Below, piece by piece: positions 51,477 to 58,886 of a stretch of 64,000 bases of DNA (its first letter is position 1; the number at the start of each line of letters is the position of its first letter). A program made the translations under genes and the position numbers. Below the pieces are notes generated by a model that saw only the letters and a program-made list of their open reading frames with translations, made no database searches and was not told the DNA's origin. The stretch is taken from assembly GCA_041781135.1 (NCBI GenBank), contig JBHAZV010000027.1, positions 1 through 64,000 of the forward strand. The letters run 5' to 3'. Origin of the DNA: JAUMXJ01 sp041781135 (GTDB taxonomy: Bacteria; Bacillota; Clostridia; Peptostreptococcales; Acidaminobacteraceae).

Positions 51477-53558
51477 ATGGCTAATTTTATTGTTAAGTTC
51501 AGGCATATCATTCTGCTGGTGTTTACAGTCGCTCTTGCGGCGGCGGGGATGGCTTCTCTCGGCGTTGTTACGAATTACGAGATGGCAAAGTATCTTCCCG
51601 GCGATATGCCGGCTGTCAGAGGGATGAACAGAGTCATAGAGGAGTTTGGAGTCCCAACGACCGTGAGGGTCATGGTGGAGGATGTCAGCATCGTCGAGGC
51701 GGTACAGTACAAGGAAAGGCTTAAAGGCGCATCATATGTACAGAATATTATATGGCTCGACGACGCTCAGGACTTAAAGGTTCCGCTTGAGGCTATGGAC
51801 AGAAGGCTTGTCGAGAGTTTTTATAAGGACGGCGCTGCGATATTTACGCTGTATCTCGACTATCAGGACTATTCTTCTGAAACCGGAATAGCAATTTCCG
51901 AGATAAAATCCATAATAGGCGACAGGGGCTATGTGTTTGGCGGCGCTTCAAGCGCGCAGGAGGTTGTCAGCGCTACCGAGGAATCGGTAGGCAGGCTTAT
52001 ACTGCTGTTTCTCCCGGTAGTATTTATAATACTTGTGCTTTCGACAAGCTCGTATATTGAACCTATAATATTCTTTATAACTCTTGGATTTGCGGTTGTG
52101 CTGAATACGGGCAGCAATCTGCTTTTTGGAGAGGTCAGTTTTGTGACCCACAGCATGGCTTCGGCGCTTCAGCTTGCTATTTCGATGGATTATTCGATAT
52201 TTTTGCTGCATCGGTTCAGCGAGGAAAAAGAAAGGGGGCTTGCTCCTGTCGAGGCCATGAAATCTGCGATCAAGCATTCATATGCCACGATAATTGCATC
52301 TGCCGTCACTACTATTGCCGGGTTTTCGTCGCTGCTGCTCATGCAGTTCAAAATAGGCACCGACATGGGGCTTGTGTTTGGAAAGGGGATAATTTTCAGC
52401 TTGTTGTCGGCGATACTGTTGCTGCCTGCAATAACATTGATGATGTCCGGCCTTATCGACAGGACCAGGCATCGCAGCTTTATGCCAAAGTTTGGCAGAA
52501 CGGCTAAGCTGATTTACCATCTCAGGTATATTTCGATGGCGCTTATTCTGCTTTTAGTGGTGCCTTCTGTACTCGCCGATCAGAGAACACCGTATATTTA
52601 CGGTGGTTCAGGTATCTCTGAGGAGGAGGGTACCTATACTTTTATTGCGAAGAAAAAGATAGAGGAGAGATTTGGAGCTTTTAATCCTGTAATAATGCTC
52701 GTGCCTAAGGATGATAAAAACGCGCTTAAGCGATTTTGTGACGAGCTTTTGGAATACGAGCACATCGGTTCGGTTCAGAGCCATATAAGTCTTGCGGATT
52801 CAAAGATTCCGGAGGAGCTGCTTCCGGAGATGGTGCGCGAGCAATTTATTTCGGAAAACACATACAGAGTGATAATCGGCTTAAATACTGCCGAAGAGAG
52901 CGATGAAGCATTTGAAGCTGTCGACTGGATAATGAAGCGTGCGGATTACTGGTTCGGAGATAAGTACGATATTGCCGGCCTTACAGTGACGCTGTCGAAC
53001 ATAAGGGACATCGCGTGGAAGGATAATCTCGTGGTCACATTGATGGCGCTGGTTACTGTTGCAATAGTTGTTTATGCGACATTCAGAAAGCTGATAATTC
53101 CCGCGCTGCTGCTGTTTTGCATAGAGAGTGCAGTATTTATAAATATGGCGGTTCCGTACTTTATGGACAATTCGCTCGTGTTTGTCGGAAAACTGATTGT
53201 ATCCTCGCTTATGCTCGGCGCGACAATCGACTATGCAATTTTGCTGACATCGAGGTACATAGAGAACAGGGCGGCTATGCCAAAAAAGGAAGCATCTGTA
53301 AAATCGGTTGCCGACAGTGCAGGGTCAATACTGACTTCCGCGCTCGTGCTTACTATTTCCGGTTTTTTGATACAGGCTACCTCAAAGGTGCAGAATGTTT
53401 CTTCGATGGGAGAGCTTATAGGCAGGGGCGCCGTAATTTCGGCAGTGGTAGTGCTTCTTGTGCTGCCTGCGTTGCTGAATCTTTTTGACGGTGCATTTAT
53501 CAGGCCGGATTTCGGGGTTGGTACAAAGACAGAAAATTCGCTTAAAACGGAGGCGTAA
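51477..53558 (+). CDS. MMPL/RND family transporter
   Basis: A 693-residue inner-membrane exporter of the RND superfamily, MMPL type. Two repeats each have a helix, a large external loop and five more helices (about 12 helices in all). The paired Asp-Tyr residues expected in TM4 and TM10 for proton relay are visible as SMDYSIFLLHRFSEEKERG and ATIDYAILLTSRYIENR. I choose ATG 51477, preceded by AAAGGAG; the frame opens at TTG 51453. It is followed with no gap by a secreted heptad-repeat protein, a common pairing. The substrate is unknown; lipids are the usual class. Confidence 0.9.
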   Translation: MANFIVKFRHIILLVFTVALAAAGMASLGVVTNYEMAKYLPGDMPAVRGMNRVIEEFGVPTTVRVMVEDVSIVEAVQYKERLKGASYVQNIIWLDDAQDLKVPLEAMDRRLVESFYKDGAAIFTLYLDYQDYSSETGIAISEIKSIIGDRGYVFGGASSAQEVVSATEESVGRLILLFLPVVFIILVLSTSSYIEPIIFFITLGFAVVLNTGSNLLFGEVSFVTHSMASALQLAISMDYSIFLLHRFSEEKERGLAPVEAMKSAIKHSYATIIASAVTTIAGFSSLLLMQFKIGTDMGLVFGKGIIFSLLSAILLLPAITLMMSGLIDRTRHRSFMPKFGRTAKLIYHLRYISMALILLLVVPSVLADQRTPYIYGGSGISEEEGTYTFIAKKKIEERFGAFNPVIMLVPKDDKNALKRFCDELLEYEHIGSVQSHISLADSKIPEELLPEMVREQFISENTYRVIIGLNTAEESDEAFEAVDWIMKRADYWFGDKYDIAGLTVTLSNIRDIAWKDNLVVTLMALVTVAIVVYATFRKLIIPALLLFCIESAVFINMAVPYFMDNSLVFVGKLIVSSLMLGATIDYAILLTSRYIENRAAMPKKEASVKSVADSAGSILTSALVLTISGFLIQATSKVQNVSSMGELIGRGAVISAVVVLLVLPALLNLFDGAFIRPDFGVGTKTENSLKTEA

Positions 53559-55043
53559 ATGAATAGAATTTTAAGAAAAATATTGTGTTTTGCAGTTGTT
53601 ATAGGCATGCTCGTGCAGTCGGGGCTGGTATATGCAAAGAGCGAGACTGTTTATTTGCTGCTTGGAAGGGATGGAGCGCTGAATAAGACCATTGTTGTAA
53701 ATTCTTTTTCGGGGGACAACGAGAGCATAGTTGATTATGGAGATTACGAAAATATAATAAATCTTTCGTCGTCAGCCGTGCCTAAGATTGAAGGCGATAA
53801 AATCGTATTTCACAGAGAAGGTGACGATAACGAATTTTATTACAGGGGCGATCTGAAAAATGTCAAAAACCCATGGAACATTGAAATAAAATATCTTCTG
53901 AATGGCGTGGAAACTGCTCCAGAGTCGCTTTTTGAAGCGAGCGGAGATTTTGAAATGATCGTGAGAGTCTCACCGGCGGAAAAGGGTGGTTTTGCCGATA
54001 AATATACCGTACAGATGCAGGGAAGCATAATCGGGGCTAAGGAAATAAGCGCGGATGGCGCGAGCATTGTGGCGATGGGAAGCCAGTATACTGTAGGCGC
54101 GATTTTTCTGCCCGGAAAGGAGCATGAGGTTAGAATCGGGGCGAAAATAGACGGAGGGCTTGAATTAGGCGCGTTTACTTTTACCGGAGTCAAGGCGGCG
54201 CTCGATTTTGATATAGATTTTGACGAGGTAGAAAGGCAGGTCGGCAGTCTTGAGGATGCCTCTGCACAGGTACTTGCAGGGATAGTTCGGCTTGAAGGCG
54301 GCGCAAGGGAACTTAGCAGCGGCATTTCAGCGATTTCGGGCAATTTGGGATACATTTCGTCTAACAGCTCCTCGCTTAAAAAGGGCGTTTCTGACGCGGC
54401 AGAGGCTTTTAAGGCGCTCGACGATGCGGCATCAAGGCTTCCGAAGGGTTCTGCCGAGCTGCTCGAATCTGTAAAGTCGGCAAATGAGAAGTTTTTGTCT
54501 GTCAAGGATATGGCCGGGCAGTTATTGCAGGCGCCGGATCCTAATATGGCAGCGCTCGGCGCGGTGCTGCTTGGGCAGCTGGAGCTCAACGGGAAAGTGA
54601 TAGAAGCTCTTGCGGCCATAAATGCAGGAGAGGCTGCGCTTGCGGGCGGTGTAAAGCAGCTTGGAGAGGGCTTTGAAGCATTGAGCGGAGGCGCGGTAAA
54701 GCTCATTGACGGAATAGAAGCAATAAGCGCCGGTTCTGCGCGCGTCAGCGAGGGCGCTGCAGCGTATTCAGCCGGATTTTCTGAACTGATAGAGGGACAG
54801 AAAAGCTTTGTAGTGGGTGTAGGCGAGGCAAAAGAACAGCTATCGGATATGCTTAGCGTCGTTAGGGGCGCTGATAATGCAAAGGCAGGCTCGTTTGTGA
54901 GCTCTAAAAATAGTGTCGAAAGTGTAACATTTATTATGAGAACCGAGGAATTGAGAAAGCCGGAGATAGAAAAAGAGCCTCTGCCGCCGCTCCCTAAAAA
55001 GAATATGTGGCAAAAGCTCCTTAACCTGTTTGGTATGGAATAG
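53559..55043 (+). CDS. Secreted heptad-repeat protein (YhgE/Pip-like), partner of MMPL
   Basis: A 494-residue exported protein with a Sec signal peptide (about 1-26, IGMLVQSGLVYA). After a beta-rich domain (30-215) comes a long helical region (about 225-450) of x-x-x-Leu/Ile-x-x-Gly heptads, e.g. LEGGARELSSGISAISGNLG and LIDGIEAISAGSARVSEGAA, like the TIGR03057 repeats of YhgE/Pip proteins. It ends KNMWQKLLNLFGME with no clear C-terminal membrane helix, unlike full YhgE. The start is just after the MMPL stop, with GGAGG inside MMPL. It may be a periplasmic/extracellular adaptor. Confidence 0.72.
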   Translation: MNRILRKILCFAVVIGMLVQSGLVYAKSETVYLLLGRDGALNKTIVVNSFSGDNESIVDYGDYENIINLSSSAVPKIEGDKIVFHREGDDNEFYYRGDLKNVKNPWNIEIKYLLNGVETAPESLFEASGDFEMIVRVSPAEKGGFADKYTVQMQGSIIGAKEISADGASIVAMGSQYTVGAIFLPGKEHEVRIGAKIDGGLELGAFTFTGVKAALDFDIDFDEVERQVGSLEDASAQVLAGIVRLEGGARELSSGISAISGNLGYISSNSSSLKKGVSDAAEAFKALDDAASRLPKGSAELLESVKSANEKFLSVKDMAGQLLQAPDPNMAALGAVLLGQLELNGKVIEALAAINAGEAALAGGVKQLGEGFEALSGGAVKLIDGIEAISAGSARVSEGAAAYSAGFSELIEGQKSFVVGVGEAKEQLSDMLSVVRGADNAKAGSFVSSKNSVESVTFIMRTEELRKPEIEKEPLPPLPKKNMWQKLLNLFGME

Positions 55044-55049
55044 TAATTA

Positions 55050-56345
55050 TTATTCGCCGCGCATGAGATATTCGCCTTTAGAGGCGTCATAAAATTTGGT
55101 GAACCCTTCGCTTTCAAGCGTTTGAAGCTGTTTGCCAAATTTTTTCTTTTTTGAGAAGATGCTTGTTACAGCGTCGGTTTGCCATGCATAGCTGATTGCT
55201 GCGGCGTAGTCGTCAGGGGATTCGACGAGGATTGCGATTTTTTCTGTTTGTTCTCGGCAGAGGAAGTCTTTGTCTACGAGATCGCATATTCTTTCGAAGC
55301 CTATGGAGAATCCTGCAGCAGGCGCGTCTGTGCCGGATATTTTCCCGATCATTTTGTCGTATCGCCCGCCACCGCCGAGTGCGCTGCCGTACTTGTTGCT
55401 GTGAACCTCGTAGATTGTGGACGTGTAGTAACCCATCCCACGCACAAGCGTCGGGTCGAAACGAAGCCTCACGGGGTCGCCGCTGTGGGCTGCCGCAAGG
55501 GCGGCTGCGATGATGCGGAGGTTTTCGGCGGCCTCGGCGCTGTATTTGCCGATGATGTCGAGGAGCGGACTTGCCTCGGCTGCCTGCTCGCTGCCCGATT
55601 TCGCCGCGCACTCGCCTTCGCCGCCGCCCGCCATCTCCTCGACAGCATCGAGCAGCGCCGCGCCGTCGAGCCCCTTTTCCGCCAGCTCAGCTATCACGCC
55701 CTCTCTGCCGACCTTGTCATATTTGTCGAGACTGATGCACACCTCGTCGGCGCGCTCCTGCGGCAGCCCACAGGCGCTTATCAGCGCCAGCAGAAATCGG
55801 CGGTCGGAAATGCGTATTTCGAAGTCATCGAGTCCGATTGAACGCAGCGCTTTGATTGCGGCAGAAAGTATTTCGATTTCTGCCAGCGGCGACGGGTCGC
55901 CAATGATGTCCACGTCACACTGGACGAAAGAGCGATACCTGCCTTTTTGCGGTCGTTCCCCGCGGTAGACCATGCCGAGCTGCATAGCTTTGAAAATCTG
56001 AGGCAGCTCGTTTCTGTTATTGGAATAAAATCTCGTAAGCGGGAGCGTAAAGTCGAACCTGAGTCCGAGGTCGGCAAAATCGTTTTCATTTGATTCGCCG
56101 CGCTGTGCAGACTTTAGAGCTTCGTCTAATTTTTCGCCTCGCTTCATGATTTTGAAAATCAGCTTTGTATTTTCGCCGCCGTCGCCGCCTGAAAGGTTTT
56201 CAAGATGCTCGACTGCGGATGTCTCTATTTCTGTGAAGCCGGAGCTGCGATAAGCACCGCGTATGCGCCCTGCTATTTCGTCTCTGAGAGCCTTTTCACC
56301 CGGCAAAAAATCTCTCATTCCCTTTGGTGGAATTTTTTGATACAT
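55050..56345 (-). CDS. hisS: Histidyl-tRNA synthetase, divergent, short C-terminal domain
   Basis: Class II synthetase of 431 residues. The start MYQKIPPKGMRDFLPGE is canonical, motif 2 region MVYRGERPQKGRYRSFVQCD is intact, the His-A loop reads RGMGYYTSTIYEV (usually RGLDYYT) and the His-B loop GGGGRYDKMIG is present. The C-terminal anticodon domain is abbreviated (about 80 residues, ending FYDASKGEYLMRGE). Residues 230-265 are an Ala/Gly/Glu-rich insertion with higher GC than neighbours. HisZ is an alternative, but no his operon is present. The ribosome binding site is TAGGAGG; own promoter at 56365-56373. Confidence 0.85.
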   Translation of the reverse strand: MYQKIPPKGMRDFLPGEKALRDEIAGRIRGAYRSSGFTEIETSAVEHLENLSGGDGGENTKLIFKIMKRGEKLDEALKSAQRGESNENDFADLGLRFDFTLPLTRFYSNNRNELPQIFKAMQLGMVYRGERPQKGRYRSFVQCDVDIIGDPSPLAEIEILSAAIKALRSIGLDDFEIRISDRRFLLALISACGLPQERADEVCISLDKYDKVGREGVIAELAEKGLDGAALLDAVEEMAGGGEGECAAKSGSEQAAEASPLLDIIGKYSAEAAENLRIIAAALAAAHSGDPVRLRFDPTLVRGMGYYTSTIYEVHSNKYGSALGGGGRYDKMIGKISGTDAPAAGFSIGFERICDLVDKDFLCREQTEKIAILVESPDDYAAAISYAWQTDAVTSIFSKKKKFGKQLQTLESEGFTKFYDASKGEYLMRGE

Positions 56346-56364
56346 ATTTCCTCCTATGGGTTTT

Positions 56365-56373
56365 ATTATAGCA
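56365..56373 (-). promoter_or_regulatory. Extended -10 promoter of hisS
   Basis: On the minus strand TGC (56373-56371) precedes TATAAT (56370-56365), a perfect extended -10 in the short gap after thiT. The predicted start near 56358 leaves a 12-base leader containing TAGGAGG. Confidence 0.6.
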
Positions 56374-56381
56374 TAAGCCTG

Positions 56382-56933
56382 TTATTTTGACGCAGGTTTA
56401 GGAATCATCCTGGAGAGTGGTTCCCAGATCATTGCAAGCACAAGAACGGCTATGGCGAGGTCGGGGAACAGAAAAGAGTTGTATCCGAGAGAGTACAGAA
56501 GCGGATTCTGTTCGCCCGCATACTCATAAAAGAATATCACGCCGGATGCGACATGGCATGCATATCTTAGAGTGGTCGCTATTACAGCCCCCCATACCGC
56601 AGTAAACGTTCCTTTATTCGAATCTTTATCCAAGATCGCTTTTGATGCTATCCCTGCTATTCCCATGCATCCGAATGCGAGGGGGTAGTCCAAAATGCCC
56701 TGGATAATGCCAATGACATATCCGCCGAATATCCACTGAAGTATTCCGAATATCACGCCTGTAATCACCCCTCTGGCTACTCCCCATCTAAAAGAGATAA
56801 ACAGCAGCGGCAGCATAGCGGCGAGAGTGACCGACCCTCCCTGCGGCATTTCGAACAGCTTGAAGTGCGAAAGCACAAACGCCAATGCGAGCATAACACC
56901 CGCCTCTACGATGAATCTTGTGTTTTTGTTCAT
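56382..56933 (-). CDS. thiT: Thiamine transporter ThiT (ECF S-component)
   Basis: Substrate-binding S-component of an energy-coupling-factor transporter, 183 residues with six membrane helices. Family signatures: FEMPQGGSVTLAAMLPLLFI and RYACHVASGVIFFYEYA, which form the thiamine site. The ECF ATPase and T-subunit genes are elsewhere. Immediately upstream are a TPP riboswitch and promoter, confirming the substrate. The ribosome binding site GGGAGG is separated from the ATG by seven T residues. Confidence 0.95.
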   Translation of the reverse strand: MNKNTRFIVEAGVMLALAFVLSHFKLFEMPQGGSVTLAAMLPLLFISFRWGVARGVITGVIFGILQWIFGGYVIGIIQGILDYPLAFGCMGIAGIASKAILDKDSNKGTFTAVWGAVIATTLRYACHVASGVIFFYEYAGEQNPLLYSLGYNSFLFPDLAIAVLVLAMIWEPLSRMIPKPASK

Positions 56934-57029
56934 AAAAAAACCTCCCTTAGCGCTGCGCTGTACAGGCGTAGAAAGGCGATACCTTGTTATGTACGCGAGC
57001 AGCGCACGTTTTTTGACGCCTCTCGCTTG

Positions 57030-57100
57030 TTCACATTCCTACGCTAGCCTTACCTAGATCAGGTTCAAGGGTATTTCTCAGCCGCAGCACCCCTTGTGAA
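57030..57100 (-). ncRNA. TPP riboswitch (THI element)
   Basis: Read on the minus strand from 57100, the aptamer has P1 arms TTCACA (57100-57095) and TGTGAA (57035-57030), the core GGGGTGC...GGCTGAGA...ACCCTTGAACCTGATC and TAGGTAA...GCGTAGG, all hallmark THI-box positions. It lies about 97 bases before thiT. The expression platform (57029-56941) contains a GC-rich stem GCGCTG...CAGCGC but no canonical terminator that I can confirm; thiT translation or transcription would fall when TPP is high. Confidence 0.95.
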
Positions 57101-57108
57101 TTCAAATA

Positions 57109-57137
57109 ATGATATATCATAAGCAAATCTTTGTCAA
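57109..57137 (-). promoter_or_regulatory. Sigma-A promoter of the TPP riboswitch-thiT unit
   Basis: On the minus strand TTGACA (57137-57132), an exact 17-base spacer and TATCAT (57114-57109). The predicted start near 57102 is only two bases before the riboswitch P1 stem, so the aptamer forms the extreme 5' end of the transcript. Confidence 0.75.
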
Positions 57138-57156
57138 TAAAATTAAGATAGTTATG

Positions 57157-57165
57157 TGTTATACT
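57157..57165 (+). promoter_or_regulatory. Extended -10 promoter of the radical SAM gene
   Basis: TGT then TATACT (57160-57165), with TTGTCA at 57131-57136 too far upstream for an ideal -35. Start near 57172 with the strong ribosome binding site AAGGGAGGA. It diverges from, and partly overlaps, the thiT promoter region. Confidence 0.5.
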
Positions 57166-57188
57166 AACACGAAGAAGGGAGGATCAGG

Positions 57189-58046
57189 ATGAAGTACGAG
57201 GGCAATGTTTTCAGACCGCCGTCAGAGGCGAGATCGCTTATAGTTCAGTGCACAATTGGATGTTCGCATAATAAATGCACATTTTGTTATATGTATCGTG
57301 ACGATGTTTTCAGGATTCGAAAACAGGAAGAGATACTTGCGGATCTCAGAGAGTGCGCTCAGATATATCCGCATGTTCAGAAATTATTTTTAGCTGACGG
57401 TGATGCTCTCGTGATACCGTATCCCAGACTTCACGAGATACTTACTGTTTCGAAGCGGCTTTTTCCAAGGCTCAGGCAGATTACTATGTATGCTACTGCT
57501 CGCGATATACTTGGAAAGACCGATGAAGAACTTGCAAATCTCCACGCGGCGGGTCTTGATATGGTGTATGTCGGTCTGGAGAGTGGCTCGGATGAAATAT
57601 TAAAAGAAATTAACAAAAATTCAACTTCAGCTGAATTTATTGAGGCGGCTGCAAAAGCCAAAAGGGCTGGCATAAAGTGCTCTGTGACTATTATACTTGG
57701 ACTCGGCCAGCGCGCAAAGAGCAGGATGCACGCACTGGAGACGGCGCGTGTAATAAGCGCAGCCAATCCTGAGTATGTCGCTTTTCTTAATCTGCGCGTA
57801 AAACCCGGAACAGATCTCGAAAGGCAGGGGGAGTTTGAGCTTCTTGACGATGTGGAATTGCTCACGGAAATGAAGCTTTTTATCCAAAATGTCGACAGCG
57901 AGGGCACTGTGTATCGCTCGAACCACGCTTCCAATCCGCTCGCCATAGCAGGTACGTTCAATAAGGACAGAGATGCGATGATAGCAGAGATTGACGAAGC
58001 TATTAAAAACAACGATTTTATTCCTAAATGGTGGAGAGAACTTTAG
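57189..58046 (+). CDS. Radical SAM protein (COG1032-like, CX4CX2C)
   Basis: A 285-residue single-domain radical SAM enzyme. The cluster-binding motif is in IGCSHNKCTFCYMYRDDVF, with spacing C-x4-C-x2-C instead of the canonical C-x3-C-x2-C; the GCSHNKCTFC form is one I recall from a clostridial COG1032-type subfamily. Downstream are the SAM-binding features LFLADGDALV, YVGLESGSDEILKEINK and VTIILGLGQ. No B12-binding or SPASM domain is visible. It stands alone with its own promoter. The reaction is unknown. Confidence 0.82.
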   Translation: MKYEGNVFRPPSEARSLIVQCTIGCSHNKCTFCYMYRDDVFRIRKQEEILADLRECAQIYPHVQKLFLADGDALVIPYPRLHEILTVSKRLFPRLRQITMYATARDILGKTDEELANLHAAGLDMVYVGLESGSDEILKEINKNSTSAEFIEAAAKAKRAGIKCSVTIILGLGQRAKSRMHALETARVISAANPEYVAFLNLRVKPGTDLERQGEFELLDDVELLTEMKLFIQNVDSEGTVYRSNHASNPLAIAGTFNKDRDAMIAEIDEAIKNNDFIPKWWREL

Positions 58047-58048
58047 AA

Positions 58049-58071
58049 TTTTAAAATTGCGCGAATCGCAA
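58049..58071 (-). terminator. Terminator for the minus-strand rqcH unit
   Basis: On the minus strand TTGCG (58071-58067), loop ATTCG, CGCAA (58061-58057), then TTTTAAAATT. The stem is short but directly followed by T residues, and it lies after the stop of the 58122-58886 gene. Confidence 0.5.
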
Positions 58072-58121
58072 GAGCCTGTTTTGCTGCTGATTGCGCGGCG
58101 CTAAGACAGAATGTGAAGAAA

Positions 58122-58886
58122 TCATTCTATATGTACATAGTGCTGGTAACCTCTGCGTTCCTTGATCGCGCCAATCTGAAACAGGAAAAGCTCGGCATTT
58201 TTTATTTCGTCTTCGGATGGCAGGCGCTGACTGATTTTGGAGCTCGCCGAGAAAATCGCCTTTACTATGCCGTCGTGTTTTAATAGCAGATTGTTGCTGA
58301 CTACGAGCATATCATGCCTAAATCCAAGCTCCGAGAGCCTTACATCAACCAAAAGCCCTGCCGGCGCTTTAGTGCGGAATATTGCACAGTCGATTATCCC
58401 TTCATTTATGAATGGGATTTTTGATTCTGCATCTATGCTTTGCAGAGATATTTTTTTGCTGTCGAGTCTGTTTGAAGATTGCAGCAGGAAAGTGGATATA
58501 TATTTTTCTGTTATTCCCACCTGGGCTGGAGTGCCGAGTTCCTGCGCCGCGGCGAGAACATATTCCGCTTCTATTGTCGCTATGGCTTTTCCGTCTGCGC
58601 CTGATGCGATAAACTCAAAGATCGGGCAGACATATACTCCAAGCGCGCCGGACGCTATATCGATTTTCATAGCCTCTACGCTGTCGTAGTACCTGAACTC
58701 GACCGGTTTTCCAGCGGCGGCTTCAATAATTTCTTTTTTGTCGAAAAAATTTTGCTGATCCTCGAACATTCCGATCAGCAGCGCGTCGCTTCTGCCAAAA
58801 AAGCCTGCTGCTGCAAATATCGCAGTCAATATAAGCGCGACAGCGCTTGCGGCTGTCGCCGTGATATTTTTTTTGATTTTATTCAT
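58122..58886 (-). CDS. Membrane-anchored periplasmic-binding-protein-like protein, unknown
   Basis: A 254-residue protein with one N-terminal membrane helix (ATAASAVALILTAIFAAAG) and no lipobox cysteine. The exported part resembles a type II binding-protein fold of the NMT1/ABC-substrate kind: LLIGMFEDQQNFFDKKEIIE (strand plus helix), VEFRYYDSVEAMKIDIASGA, VYVCPIFEFIASGA, and IINEGIIDCAIFRTK-like FINEGIIDCAIFRTKA. No permease or ATPase lies next to it. Its ATG overlaps the rqcH stop (ATGA), so it is translationally coupled to rqcH. I do not recognise its ligand. Confidence 0.55.
   Translation of the reverse strand: MNKIKKNITATAASAVALILTAIFAAAGFFGRSDALLIGMFEDQQNFFDKKEIIEAAAGKPVEFRYYDSVEAMKIDIASGALGVYVCPIFEFIASGADGKAIATIEAEYVLAAAQELGTPAQVGITEKYISTFLLQSSNRLDSKKISLQSIDAESKIPFINEGIIDCAIFRTKAPAGLLVDVRLSELGFRHDMLVVSNNLLLKHDGIVKAIFSASSKISQRLPSEDEIKNAELFLFQIGAIKERRGYQHYVHIE

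Noticed and set aside
53840..55138. 432-residue open frame on the minus strand
   Set aside because: It lies fully opposite the secreted heptad-repeat gene, is Ser/Ala/Pro-rich low complexity as expected for an antisense shadow, and has no ribosome binding site.
55050..56345. HisZ (regulatory paralogue) instead of HisS
   Set aside because: Motif 2, the conserved arginine of the His-A loop and GGGGRYDKMIG are retained and there is no histidine-biosynthesis operon nearby.
57241..57300. Damaged radical SAM motif because of an extra residue
   Set aside because: The frame is open throughout and the GCSHNKCTFC form matches a subfamily pattern I recall, so this is a natural variant rather than a mutation.
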